This document shows, piece after piece, positions 45,052-53,888 of a stretch of 64,000 bases of DNA (the stretch's first letter is position 1; every line of letters starts with the position of its first letter). The notes under the pieces were generated by a model that was not told the origin of the DNA, ran no database searches, and saw only the letters and a program-made list of their open reading frames with translations. The stretch comes from Bacillota bacterium (GTDB lineage: Bacteria > Bacillota > UBA4882 > UBA8346). The position numbers and the translations under genes were made by a program. Where the stretch lies: positions 1 to 64,000 of the forward strand of contig JAEXFN010000045.1 of the NCBI GenBank assembly GCA_023400055.1, read 5' to 3'.

Positions 45052-45934
45052 AATTTACCTCCTTCACCAGTTTCAGTGGGATGAGTGAGATCAAATAGGT
45101 CACCGCCAACATGATCACGCCCATGGCGCTCGCCGCATAGAGGTTATGATCACGAAACGCGGTTTGGTAAATATAGAGGTCCAACGAAATGGTGGAGTTG
45201 TCGGGGCCGCCGGCTCCCAGCCCGAATCCGGAACCGGTTAAGATCCAGATCAGCGGAAAGATTTGAAACGATAGAATAATTCCGGAGACGATAGTATAGA
45301 CGAAGATATTGCTCAATAAAGGGATGGTAATCCGGAAGGTTTTTTGAAACCAGTTGGAACCGTCGATATTGGCCGCTTCGTAATAAGAAGCGGGGATCTC
45401 GCGCAAGGACGAGTAATAGATATTCACCATGTAACCGGTATAAACGAAGATCCAGACGAAGGTAATCACCGCTTTGGCATAAAAAGGATCCGACAGCAAG
45501 GCAATATTCGCGAACTGAACCAGGCCCAAAAGCTTTAATACCCCGCTAAACAGGCCGATCTGCGGCTGAAAAATGTACTTGAAGATAATCCCGGTGACCA
45601 CCATCGGAATCACGTACGGAAAAATCATCAGCGTTTCATATCTTTTGGCCAGTTTTTCCGCGTTTAGCTCCTTGATCAGAATGGCGATCAATAACGAGAG
45701 TATCGCTAAGAAAACATTGCCCGTGATATAAAATAATGTATTTAGTAAAGCTTTTCCGAAAATTCCATCGCGCAGCACATTGCAATAGTTGAGCACCGAA
45801 AATCGGCTGGCCTGATCGGATAAGCTCAAAACAACTCCGTATAGCAGCGGAAACAACAAGAAAATTACAAATATTACGCTGAAAGGCGCTAACAACAGGA
45901 ACATGGACAACTTGCTCTTCAAGCTACTCACCAC
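45044..45934 (-). CDS. Sugar ABC transporter permease, MalF type
   Basis: A 296-residue permease with an N-terminal helix (LSMFLLLAPFSVIFVIFLLF) and docking loop SYYEAANIDGSNWFQ, then RITIPLL. It is the first gene of the operon that runs through a second permease, the binding protein and the larA-like gene. The start is a GTG-GTG pair inside AAAGGTGGTGAG, so translation may in fact begin at a TTG five codons on. A putative IclR operator lies about 140 bases upstream. Confidence 0.9.
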   Translation of the reverse strand: MVSSLKSKLSMFLLLAPFSVIFVIFLLFPLLYGVVLSLSDQASRFSVLNYCNVLRDGIFGKALLNTLFYITGNVFLAILSLLIAILIKELNAEKLAKRYETLMIFPYVIPMVVTGIIFKYIFQPQIGLFSGVLKLLGLVQFANIALLSDPFYAKAVITFVWIFVYTGYMVNIYYSSLREIPASYYEAANIDGSNWFQKTFRITIPLLSNIFVYTIVSGIILSFQIFPLIWILTGSGFGLGAGGPDNSTISLDLYIYQTAFRDHNLYAASAMGVIMLAVTYLISLIPLKLVKEVNYV

Positions 45935-46071
45935 CTTTAGTATCTAGCCTTTGGCAGGCTTATTCGTTCGAAATCGTCTGATCGCTCAGATGGGTTTAGC
46001 TTTATGTTTAGTGATTGTCACACTCCTCCCCTGCCATTTCGTTCTTCCGCCGGGCCCGATTCACGAATTGT

Positions 46072-46096
46072 GTTTCGTTATGCGCAACAACGTTCC
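46072..46096. promoter_or_regulatory. Putative IclR operator, site a
   Basis: GTTTC and GTTCC separated by 15 bases (with ATGCGCAACA between) match the 25-bp motif found at five other places in this island. The site precedes the importer-larA operon. Confidence 0.55.
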
Positions 46097-46139
46097 AATA
46101 ACAATGCAAAAAAATAAGCAGCCGACACTGCGGCTGATC

Positions 46140-46919
46140 CTATGAAATAATCCTACGGGCACCCAATTCGCGCGATATCTCGTGGGCCGCTTTTAAAACT
46201 AATTGGGAAAGTTCGGGGATTCTGTCCTCGGTGATTCGCACGCTGGGTCCGGAAATGCTCAACGAAGCCAGCACTCGCCCGGTATGATCCCAAATCGGGG
46301 CGGCGACACATCTCACTCCCAGTTCGTGCTCGATATTGTCCAGGGCATAGCCGCGCTCCCGGGTGATTTTCAGCTCCTCAACCAAGGTATTCGCGTCGGT
46401 AATGGTATTGTCGGTAAACTTGTGGAAATTGATCTTCTGAATGATGGCATTGCGTTCATCCTCCGGCAAAAACGCGAGGATCGCCTTGCCGACACTGGTG
46501 CAGTATAACGGAGTCCGTTTCCCCACCACAATCGTCGACTTCAGAGTATTTTGCGCTTCGACAGTTTCAATCGACATGGCTTCACAGTCGTCCAGTATCC
46601 CCAAGTGAACCGTTTCTCCGCACTGCTCGGATACCTTGCGCAAATATGTCCCCGTCACATCGCGAAAATTGAAAGTATTTGCGACAATGCTGCCCAACTC
46701 CAGGACGCGTAATCCCAAGCGGTAGGTATTATTATCGCTTTTCCGGACAAAACCATAATCCTGCATCGTTGCCAGCAGCCTGAAGACTGTGCTTTTCTGC
46801 ATGCCGAGTTCCCGGGCGATCTCGGAGACCCCCCATTCGTCTTTGTTCATTTTGAATAACATCAGGATCGTCAAAGCTTTCGCAACCGATTCGATCTTTT
46901 GTGCCGCCATCGTTCCCAT
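46140..46919 (-). CDS. IclR-family transcription regulator
   Basis: A 259-residue regulator with an N-terminal winged helix (VAKALTILMLFKMNKDEWGVSEI, then QKSTVFRLLATMQDYGFV) and the IclR effector domain (GETVHLGILDDCEAMSIETVEA, TPLYCTSVGKAILAFLPEDE, GVRCVAAPIWDHTGRVLASLSISGP). Effectors of this family are small acids such as pyruvate, glyoxylate, KDG or aromatic acids. It is followed by the importer operon and preceded by its own GTTCC-type site, suggesting autoregulation. The start ATG at 46919 has GGGGAA upstream; a second ATG three codons on is possible. Confidence 0.93.
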   Translation of the reverse strand: MGTMAAQKIESVAKALTILMLFKMNKDEWGVSEIARELGMQKSTVFRLLATMQDYGFVRKSDNNTYRLGLRVLELGSIVANTFNFRDVTGTYLRKVSEQCGETVHLGILDDCEAMSIETVEAQNTLKSTIVVGKRTPLYCTSVGKAILAFLPEDERNAIIQKINFHKFTDNTITDANTLVEELKITRERGYALDNIEHELGVRCVAAPIWDHTGRVLASLSISGPSVRITEDRIPELSQLVLKAAHEISRELGARRIIS

Positions 46920-46995
46920 TTCCCCGCTTTAAGAGTTATTTTACAATTCGGTCCGAAAGCCGGACCCTTTATCGCTTTCCAACGATCATCTTATC

Positions 46996-47020
46996 GTGCC
47001 TTATAGAGGAACATTGTTCC
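46996..47020. promoter_or_regulatory. Putative IclR operator, site b (autoregulatory)
   Basis: GTGCC and GTTCC are 15 bases apart, followed by TTATTATTGC. Inside lies the short perfect palindrome AGGAACATTGTTCCT. It is about 80 bases before the iclR start. Confidence 0.55.
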
Positions 47021-47110
47021 TTATTATTGCTATAAAAATTCTCGCCAAGTCCCATTTTTCCTTCTTAAAAATAAAATTTTTTTTAATTTTTAGAATCGAA
47101 CTTCATATCA

Positions 47111-47404
47111 TCAAAATCTTGATCCACAAAAGATCGATCTTTACTCACAGAAGATCGATCTGGAATCATTGCAGACAGATCTTTATTAACAAAAGATCGA
47201 TCTTGATCCACAAAAGATCGATCTTGATCCACAAAAGATCGATCTTTATTCACAAAAGATCGATCTGGAATCGTCGCAGACAGATCTTTATTAACAAAAG
47301 ATCGATCTTGATCCACAGAAGATCGATCTTTATTCACAAAAGACAGATCTTTATCCACAAAAGGAACTATGGCGATCATTGCCATAGTTCCTTGATTCAC
47401 GAAA
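47111..47404. repeat. 21-bp tandem array, class A (copy A3)
   Basis: Fourteen exact 21-bp units, from 47111 to 47404, the longest class A array here. Perfect TTATNCACA matches lie at 47246-47254, 47330-47338 and 47351-47359. The last two units contain a perfect hairpin: GGAACTATGGC (47363-47373) with GCCATAGTTCC (47381-47391). The array ends seven bases before the stop codon of the dapA-like gene, in the gap behind the iclR promoter. Confidence 0.92.
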
Positions 47405-47411
47405 GATCAAA

Positions 47412-48329
47412 CTATAGGACTTTCAGTTCTTTCAGCACTGCTTTAATTTCAGCAATCTCTGGCGGGGTACCCGGGGTTAGCGGCAGTCTCGGATAACCGG
47501 CGTTGTATCCGACCAACCGCATTGCCTCCTTAATCAGGCTGACTGGATTGGTACGATCGTTCTGGCCCATAATCCGGTAAAACTTCATCAATTGGCGTTG
47601 GGTATCGGCAACTTCCTGGACCCTTCCGGCGAGGAAAGCGTCAACCATGGCCCGGATCTGATGACCCAGAACATGGGAAGCGCCGCTGATGACCCCGCCG
47701 ATCCGGCGGGCGCCGCCTTGAGCGTAGGCTTCAATCACCATGGTGTCGTCGCCGTTATAAACGATGAAATCTTCCGGCGTGGCATTGAGAAAAGCCGTAA
47801 TTTGTTTGGCATTGAGTTCAGCCTCTTCTTTGACGCCAACGATATTTTTAAGCTTCGCCAATTCGGCAAGCGTCTCCGGATTCACATTGACTCCGGTAAA
47901 AATCGGAATGTTATACACCAGCATATCCACTTTGATCGATTCCGCGACTTTTTTATAATGGTTATACAGTTGGGCTTGATTGGGCTTGGTATAGTAAGGA
48001 GAAACTACCATGACCAGTTCATAGCCGAGTTCTTCCGCTTTCTTGCTTAAGGCGATGGTCTCGACCGTAGACGCGCAACCAGTACCCGCGATCAAAGGGA
48101 TCTCCTGGCCTACCGCCTCTTTGATGGTTTGGAACAGCTTGACTCGTTCATCAAAGCTCATGGTGAAAAATTCGCCAGTGGTTCCCGAGAGCACAATTGA
48201 ATCCGCCAATTTATCAGCGACCAGTTTCCGGGCAATACTAGCCGCTGCTTCATAATCAACGCTTTGATCTTCTTTAAACGGAGTCACCATGGGGACCAGG
48301 ATCTTGCCGTACTTGTCTTTGTTAAACAT
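47412..48329 (-). CDS. DapA-family lyase/aldolase 1
   Basis: A 305-residue TIM-barrel enzyme of the dihydrodipicolinate synthase/N-acetylneuraminate lyase family. Key features: SGTTGEFFTM near residue 45, the catalytic Tyr in LVYNIPIFTG, and the Schiff-base Lys in NIVGVKEEAELN. It keeps the TT pair typical of true DHDPS, so it could make dihydrodipicolinate, but its location with a second family member in an IclR-linked catabolic island argues for a keto-acid aldolase. AGGAG precedes the ATG. It is 69 bases behind the second copy and probably in the same transcript. Confidence 0.88.
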   Translation of the reverse strand: MFNKDKYGKILVPMVTPFKEDQSVDYEAAASIARKLVADKLADSIVLSGTTGEFFTMSFDERVKLFQTIKEAVGQEIPLIAGTGCASTVETIALSKKAEELGYELVMVVSPYYTKPNQAQLYNHYKKVAESIKVDMLVYNIPIFTGVNVNPETLAELAKLKNIVGVKEEAELNAKQITAFLNATPEDFIVYNGDDTMVIEAYAQGGARRIGGVISGASHVLGHQIRAMVDAFLAGRVQEVADTQRQLMKFYRIMGQNDRTNPVSLIKEAMRLVGYNAGYPRLPLTPGTPPEIAEIKAVLKELKVL

Positions 48330-48398
48330 TTAAAATTCTCCTCATTAATAAGTATTTTGTCATGCGCCTAAAACATTAGTTAGAATGAACTGTAAACA

Positions 48399-49289
48399 TT
48401 AGAACGAACTGCTCAATTGTTGCAATGCTCTTCGAATGCTTTCTTTCTCTGTCGCGCTGGCCGCAGAACGCGGACTCGCGGCGATTCCAACCGGACGTCC
48501 GCTCTGATTCAACGCTTCCTTGATCCGGCGCGGGAATTGCGGCCCTTTGATCATGCTCCACACTGGATAAATTTTGGCTTGAAGTGCCTTTGCGTGCTCG
48601 GAGTCGCCCGCCTTAACCGCATCCCAAATCTCTACCGAAATCTGCGGAAACAAAGTCAAGATCGCTGCGATAGCCCCAGTCGCCCCCAGATCGAAGGTAG
48701 TATACAGCATTTCGTCGGAAGCGCTGTAAATTAAGCCTTTTTGGCCACAAGTGATCATCATGTCCATAAAACTTGGCACCCCGCCATTGCTCTGCTTGAT
48801 CCCGATTACGTTGACAATGTCCAACATCTTATAAAATGAATCCGGTTTGATCTCGTTTTGGGGTACGACATTATAAATGATGATCGGTAATCCCACCGTT
48901 TCGGAAATCCGGTCATAATACTGGTAATTGCCATCCGCATCGGTACCGCCCAGATACTGAATGGGAGTAACCATCAACGCCGTGGCCCCGGCCTTTTTGA
49001 CGGCCAGCGCCGTCCGAAGCGCATCGCGGGTCGAGGTCCTGATGATCCCGACAACCACTGGAATCTTTGCGAAATTTTCCTCCTGGACGATTTCCACCAT
49101 CCGGACCAGTTCCTCGTCGCGCACCAGTTCTCCCTCGCCAGTGCTTCCCCCGGGGCTAATACCGTGAATACCGGCCTTTAAAAGATACTTCACCTCCCTT
49201 CGCAATAATTTTTCATCCAAAGTTTCTTCCTTGGTGAAAGGTGTGACGATGGGAGAGATAATTCCCGGAAAAACCGGTTTTTGAGCCAT
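48399..49289 (-). CDS. DapA-family lyase/aldolase 2
   Basis: A 296-residue DHDPS-family protein, only distantly like its neighbour. It has PGGSTGEGELVRDEE (ST instead of TT), catalytic Tyr in IIIYNVVPQNE and Lys in VIGIKQSNGGVP. The substitution and the long C-terminal helical tail suggest a substrate other than aspartate semialdehyde, for example a 2-keto-3-deoxy sugar acid. AAGGAAGGA lies before the ATG. A GTTCC-type IclR site is 50 bases upstream, so the pair of DapA-family genes is likely one regulated operon. Confidence 0.85.
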   Translation of the reverse strand: MAQKPVFPGIISPIVTPFTKEETLDEKLLRREVKYLLKAGIHGISPGGSTGEGELVRDEELVRMVEIVQEENFAKIPVVVGIIRTSTRDALRTALAVKKAGATALMVTPIQYLGGTDADGNYQYYDRISETVGLPIIIYNVVPQNEIKPDSFYKMLDIVNVIGIKQSNGGVPSFMDMMITCGQKGLIYSASDEMLYTTFDLGATGAIAAILTLFPQISVEIWDAVKAGDSEHAKALQAKIYPVWSMIKGPQFPRRIKEALNQSGRPVGIAASPRSAASATEKESIRRALQQLSSSF

Positions 49290-49339
49290 TGTGATTCCTT
49301 CCTTTCTTATCTAATTAAATTAGAAAACAATAAAATATC

Positions 49340-49364
49340 GTTCCGTATTATGCATTTATGTTCC
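49340..49364. promoter_or_regulatory. Putative IclR operator, site c
   Basis: GTTCC repeated at 20-bp spacing with GTATTATGCATT between. It lies about 50 bases before the DapA-family operon. Confidence 0.6.
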
Positions 49365-49475
49365 CTTTAATAGGTAGAAAATTAAATCCATTATCGTAGC
49401 GTTGTCATTAAGGCGCTTCTTTTCTCAATCATGGTAGCGATGTTCCTCATCATAAAACATTGTTTCGTAAGATAA

Positions 49476-50579
49476 CTAAAAAATAATAGGACCTTTCCCG
49501 TTGGCTAGCGCTAAATGTTCGACCGTAGCAAAAGCTCGCTCAATATTAGTTCTTGAACCGTCCAGCGGGGCGTTTATCAAGGTATCCTCCTTGGCAATCA
49601 AATCGAACAGTTGGCTGCGCTCTTGGGGATCGACGATCCCCAACCCGGCCAAAGTCCCAGGCACTCCGATCGCCATGATAAACTTGATAAAAGCGCTGAT
49701 TTCCGTCTCCGGCTTGCCTTGCAATACCTGCTGCACCGCCAGGCCGAAGGCGACCTTTTCACCATGCAGATACCCGTCGGCGGAGCGAAAATTGGAAAGG
49801 CAATTATAAATCGTGTGTCCAATGGCTAAACGGGCGGCTTCACCGGCCAGTCCGCTGATGACACCCACCAAAAAAATAACGGTATCAATTATCTTTTCAA
49901 GATCCTTGCTGATCAGTGAAGCGCTTGCATCTTTAATTGCGACGGGTCCGTTATCCAATAAAATTCGGTTACATTGCGTCGCTAAGTTCAAACTGGCCTC
50001 CGCCGTCAGATCGAGCTGGGGCATCATCGCGGTATTCAAGGTGATCTCATGCCATTTTGCCAAAGAATCAGCGATTCCGGAAGCGAGATAGCGCACCGGG
50101 GCTTTGGCAAGCACATCGTAATCAACCAAAATTATTCGCGGGGAATCAACATATTCCATGACCGACTGGTAGGTACCTTGATCATCGTAAATCACCGCTA
50201 ACGGGGTCCATGCGGCACAAGTGGCAGCGATGGTCGGAATGGTTACTAACGGTTTATTGGCCATGTTACTGGCCGCCTTAACCGTATCCAGCACCCGGCC
50301 ACCGCCCACGCCGATGAGCAAATCGTAATCTCCTTCCAGCGTCTCCCGGCGATATTGCTCAATCTTGGTCGGCGAGCAAAACCCTTGAAACGGACTTATC
50401 GTATATTCAACGTCCGCTCGGTGCAAGCTCGGAATTAATTGGTCCCGGACCGCCGCCAAAGCCCTCGTGCCTCCGATGATTAAAGCTTTTTGCCCCAGTT
50501 TTCTTGAGCAGTCGCCAACTTCGTGGATAATTTCACGCCCGCGCCGGAACTCATTAGGAGCTATCCTGACCGATAACAT
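49476..50579 (-). CDS. Iron/zinc-dependent dehydrogenase, GldA/HcxA-like
   Basis: A 367-residue member of the glycerol dehydrogenase group of group III alcohol dehydrogenases. NAD-binding is seen in GVGGGRVLDTVKAASN; metal ligands are Asp in ASGIADSLAKWHE, His in LAIGHTIYN and His in GYLHGEKVAFGLA. Relatives reduce or oxidise glycerol, 2-oxo acids (HcxA) or similar. Lying between the DapA-family operon and a binding-protein gene, it may process a hydroxy or keto acid of the same pathway. No GTTCC site was found directly before it, and a terminator of the upstream gene separates them. Confidence 0.88.
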   Translation of the reverse strand: MLSVRIAPNEFRRGREIIHEVGDCSRKLGQKALIIGGTRALAAVRDQLIPSLHRADVEYTISPFQGFCSPTKIEQYRRETLEGDYDLLIGVGGGRVLDTVKAASNMANKPLVTIPTIAATCAAWTPLAVIYDDQGTYQSVMEYVDSPRIILVDYDVLAKAPVRYLASGIADSLAKWHEITLNTAMMPQLDLTAEASLNLATQCNRILLDNGPVAIKDASASLISKDLEKIIDTVIFLVGVISGLAGEAARLAIGHTIYNCLSNFRSADGYLHGEKVAFGLAVQQVLQGKPETEISAFIKFIMAIGVPGTLAGLGIVDPQERSQLFDLIAKEDTLINAPLDGSRTNIERAFATVEHLALANGKGPIIF

Positions 50580-50697
50580 AGTATCACCTTTTCACTCATT
50601 CAAATTTAACAGCTATCATTCACCTTATTCAAAAGCTTCAAAATGTCTTTCATCGTTATTCAAACAAGTTAATGCGTACCGATCATCATTGGTGAAA

Positions 50698-50740
50698 GGG
50701 GTGGTCGGGTTTTTACGTACTAAATCCTCCCGGCCACCCC
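50698..50740. terminator. Terminator of binding-protein gene LivK-like 1
   Basis: GGGGTGGTCGGG (50698-50709) pairs, with one G-U, with CCCGGCCACCCC (50729-50740). It lies about 80 bases beyond the stop at 50822 on the minus strand and 120 bases before the dehydrogenase start. Confidence 0.7.
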
Positions 50741-50821
50741 GATTTTTAAGAATAGTCCGGCGCTTCAAGCTGAATTGGAATGCGTTAGCGATTCGTTAAT
50801 ATGTTTCATAATGCTTTCTTG

Positions 50822-51961
50822 TCATTCATTGATATGGGTAATTAGTTGCGGTACTTTATTTTTAATTTGGGCAATACTGACCGTGTGGGCCATCTCGCCT
50901 TTATCGTTAGCGGAATAAACCCCGATTACGCCTTTCAAATTCTTGGTTGCCATTAACACCGCCCGTAACTTTTCGCCATCAGTACTTTTGGCTCTTTTTA
51001 TCGCATCCGTCAAAATCAATACGGCTCCATAGTTAGCGGCGGCGTTCAATTCAGGAGTTATTTTATATTTGGCCTTATATTTTTTAACGAAACTGACCAC
51101 ACTCGGCATTGGATCAGTCGGCACTAGATCGGTGACGGTATACCAATCTTCAACCCACTCTTTATCCATTAAGTCCAATGTTTGAGCAGTACTCGAAGCC
51201 GGCGAACCGATTACTGGTATTTTAATGTTCAATTCCTTCAATTGCCTGCCAGTAATCGCAGTCTCCTGCTCGTGGGTCCACACAATCATCGCATTTACAT
51301 TTGCGGTTTTCATTTTAATCAATTGGCCAGTCATATCTTTATCCCCGGAATTGTGTCCTTCACTGATTACTGGTATATTGACACTCTTAAGATATTTCTC
51401 CATTACATCGCGCGCGCCGGTTCCAAACTCGTCATTATTGAATAATATCCCGACTTTTTTCGCCTTTAGTTTTTCCACGGCAAATTTAGCGGCGGATTTA
51501 GCGGTCAGCGAATCCGAAACTCTAATTCGAAATATGTAAGGATTGCCCAGTTCAGCGATTTTCGGACTCGTGCCCGCCGCCAAGCAAGGAATAGCTGCTT
51601 TCTTTATTATTTGTTCTGTTCCCATAAGCGTCGCACTTAAAGTAGGACCAATTAATGCAATTACATTTTCACTAATTAATTTATTAACAGTATTAACCGC
51701 CATGGCGGCATTGCCTTGATCATCTTCAAACGTTACCCGTAATTTTTTGCCTAAAACCCCGCCTTTTTGATTGACCTCATCCACAGCCATCAATATCCCT
51801 TGCTCGATTCTTCCCCCAGTTTCGGCAAAAGATCCGGTGAGACCCGTGGAACAGCCGACTAGAATCTCTCCTGATGCGGCAGACGTAGTCATCCCCAGCG
51901 GAATCACGCTAAAAATAATGACCACCGAAAACAAAATGATTAACAACTTTTTGGTCTTCAT
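50822..51961 (-). CDS. Branched-chain amino acid-type binding protein (LivK-like) 1
   Basis: The 379-residue precursor has a signal peptide (MKTKKLLIILFSVVIIFSVI) and the type I periplasmic binding fold of the Leu/Ile/Val family: ILVGCSTGLTGSFAETGGRI, VNQKGGVLGKKLRVTFEDDQ, ALIGPTLSATLMG, FNNDEFGTGARDVMEKYL. It is a close paralogue of the protein at 56094-57248, and both flank the LivFGMH genes. The start at 51961 follows GGAGG. Members bind amino acids, amides, urea or aromatic acids; the ligand here is unknown. A GTTCC-type site lies upstream. Confidence 0.93.
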   Translation of the reverse strand: MKTKKLLIILFSVVIIFSVIPLGMTTSAASGEILVGCSTGLTGSFAETGGRIEQGILMAVDEVNQKGGVLGKKLRVTFEDDQGNAAMAVNTVNKLISENVIALIGPTLSATLMGTEQIIKKAAIPCLAAGTSPKIAELGNPYIFRIRVSDSLTAKSAAKFAVEKLKAKKVGILFNNDEFGTGARDVMEKYLKSVNIPVISEGHNSGDKDMTGQLIKMKTANVNAMIVWTHEQETAITGRQLKELNIKIPVIGSPASSTAQTLDLMDKEWVEDWYTVTDLVPTDPMPSVVSFVKKYKAKYKITPELNAAANYGAVLILTDAIKRAKSTDGEKLRAVLMATKNLKGVIGVYSANDKGEMAHTVSIAQIKNKVPQLITHINE

Positions 51962-52142
51962 ATCTACTACCTCCAAATCTTCTTTATCTTCTTTTACCTA
52001 TTCAGTATCTTAAACTAAAAAATACCTGTAGCTATCTGATGATCACTCCTTTCGCGATATTTCTCCGATGAATTTATATTTTTTTATGACTTCACTTCCT
52101 TTCTATGTTATCTATCCCGTACTCAAGCTAGGTTGATTTATC

Positions 52143-52167
52143 GTTCCTTATTGCGCAATATTGTTCC
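52143..52167. promoter_or_regulatory. Putative IclR operator, site d
   Basis: Two GTTCC at 20-bp spacing enclose the perfect palindrome TATTGCGCAATA. This is the most symmetrical copy and lies about 180 bases before the LivK-like 1 start. Confidence 0.65.
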
Positions 52168-52368
52168 TTGATTATAGTATGTTTTGGTCTTTTCTAAGAA
52201 AATTAAAAGCCATAAACTTTATAAGATAAAAATATTACGATATTTTTTTGATTTATAAATGCAGAAGTATTGTTACAAAAATTCAAGCGGCCAAATGAGT
52301 TAATTGCAGCCTATAATAGCGTTTAATTTAAAGTATTTTTGATGATATCAAAGAATGTAATAAAAAAA

Positions 52369-53079
52369 TTACCCTCCCAGATATGCCCGCTTAATCTCCA
52401 GGCTATTCGCTAAATCTTCACTTTTGCCTTGATATTTAATAAAGCCGTTTTCTAATACATAGCCCCGATACGAAATTTTCAGTGCCATATACGCATTTTG
52501 CTCAACCAAAATGATCGGTATATGCTTATTTTTATTAATATTCAAAATAATTTCGAACATTTCATCGACAATTACTGGCGCCAAGCCTAAAGATGGCTCA
52601 TCAAACATGATTAATTTGGGATTTACCATTAAGCCTCTTGCAATAGCAAGCATTTGTTGTTCGCCACCGCTCAACGACCCTCCCATCTGTTTGTGACGCT
52701 CTTTTAACCTCGGGAACATCGTAAACATTTCCGCTATTTTTTCATTGAGTTCTTTGACATGATATCTTTTGCTGTATGCGCCCATCTCTAAATTCTCGGT
52801 AACGGTCAGTTCGGGGAAAATTTGTCGTCCTTCCGGGACATAGACGATCTCTTTTTTGACAATCGCATCCGTCTTTAATTTGTTGATGGCCGCCCCCAGA
52901 AAAGTAATCTCGCCGACTTTTGGTTTATTCAAACCCATAATGGTTCTCATTAAAGTAGATTTGCCAGCTCCATTGGAACCGATGATTGAGATGATTTCAT
53001 CGCTTTGAACTTCAATTGAAACCCCATGTAAAGCTTGGACTTTTCCGTAATAGACATCGATATTCTTAACAGTCAGCAT
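52369..53079 (-). CDS. livF: ABC transporter ATPase LivF
   Basis: A 236-residue ATPase: Walker A GSNGAGKST, signature LSGGEQQMLAIARGL, Walker B LIMFDEPSLGLAP, then VEQNAYMAL. It is the last of four tightly packed genes (livH-livM-livG-livF) and works with LivG as a heterodimer on the LivHM permease. It starts two bases after the livG stop. Confidence 0.96.
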   Translation of the reverse strand: MLTVKNIDVYYGKVQALHGVSIEVQSDEIISIIGSNGAGKSTLMRTIMGLNKPKVGEITFLGAAINKLKTDAIVKKEIVYVPEGRQIFPELTVTENLEMGAYSKRYHVKELNEKIAEMFTMFPRLKERHKQMGGSLSGGEQQMLAIARGLMVNPKLIMFDEPSLGLAPVIVDEMFEIILNINKNKHIPIILVEQNAYMALKISYRGYVLENGFIKYQGKSEDLANSLEIKRAYLGG

Positions 53080-53081
53080 TT

Positions 53082-53888
53082 TCAGCCCACCTCCATCGAT
53101 TCCTTACCAATTTTAAATTTTTCACCTAAATAGGCTTTAATGACTTCTTCATGGTTTTGGATTGCTTTGGGTGGGCCTTCGGCGATTTTAGCACCGAAAT
53201 TTAACACTGTAATTTTATGAGAAATATTCATAACCACATCCATATTGTGTTCAATTAAGAATAAGGTGATCCCTTGATCAAATACTTTATTTAAGATCGC
53301 GATAAATTCAATACGCTCGGATGGATTTAGTCCTGCAGCGGGTTCATCCAACAGGATCAATTGGGGATCGCTCATGAGAGTCCGGCCCAGTTCGAGTATT
53401 TTTTGGCGTCCATAAGGTAAATTTTTAACGAGTTCATCCTGAAGATCATATAAACCGATAAAATTTAAAATTGCTTTGGCTTTTTCACGCAATTCTTTTT
53501 CTTCTTTATTCGCCCCAGCGATATCCAATATAAACTTTACCAACCCCATTGAGGTTGAAAAATGACCGCCAATCATTACATTCTCGATGACGGACATGGA
53601 GTTAAATAATTTAATATTTTGAAAGGTTCTGCCCATGCCTTTTCGCGCGATCTGGAAAGTCGGCAAGAGATTGATAATTTCATTTTTATAGGTAATGGTA
53701 CCACTGTTTGCTTTTAGCACCCCGTTGATCAGGTTCAAAGTCGTCGTTTTCCCTGAACCATTGGGTCCGATTAAAGCATGGACACTTTTCTCTTCAACTT
53801 GCATCGAAAGATTATCAACGGCTATCAAACCGGAAAAACGCTTGGTTACTTTATCTAATTGCAGAATCGTTGCCAATTTGTTCGCCAC
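53082..53888 (-). CDS. livG: ABC transporter ATPase LivG
   Basis: A 268-residue ATPase with Walker A GPNGSGKTTTLNLING, the LivG-type signature LPYGRQKILELGRTL, and Walker B LILLDEPAAGLNP; the C-terminal GEKFKIG tail is typical. Its start overlaps the livM end by 38 bases, so translation is probably coupled. Confidence 0.96.
   Translation of the reverse strand: MANKLATILQLDKVTKRFSGLIAVDNLSMQVEEKSVHALIGPNGSGKTTTLNLINGVLKANSGTITYKNEIINLLPTFQIARKGMGRTFQNIKLFNSMSVIENVMIGGHFSTSMGLVKFILDIAGANKEEKELREKAKAILNFIGLYDLQDELVKNLPYGRQKILELGRTLMSDPQLILLDEPAAGLNPSERIEFIAILNKVFDQGITLFLIEHNMDVVMNISHKITVLNFGAKIAEGPPKAIQNHEEVIKAYLGEKFKIGKESMEVG

Noticed and set aside
47083..47400. 105-residue repeat protein over array A3 (SFVNKDR repeats)
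   Set aside because: Same reason: a repeat of length divisible by three stays open in some frame; no start signals.
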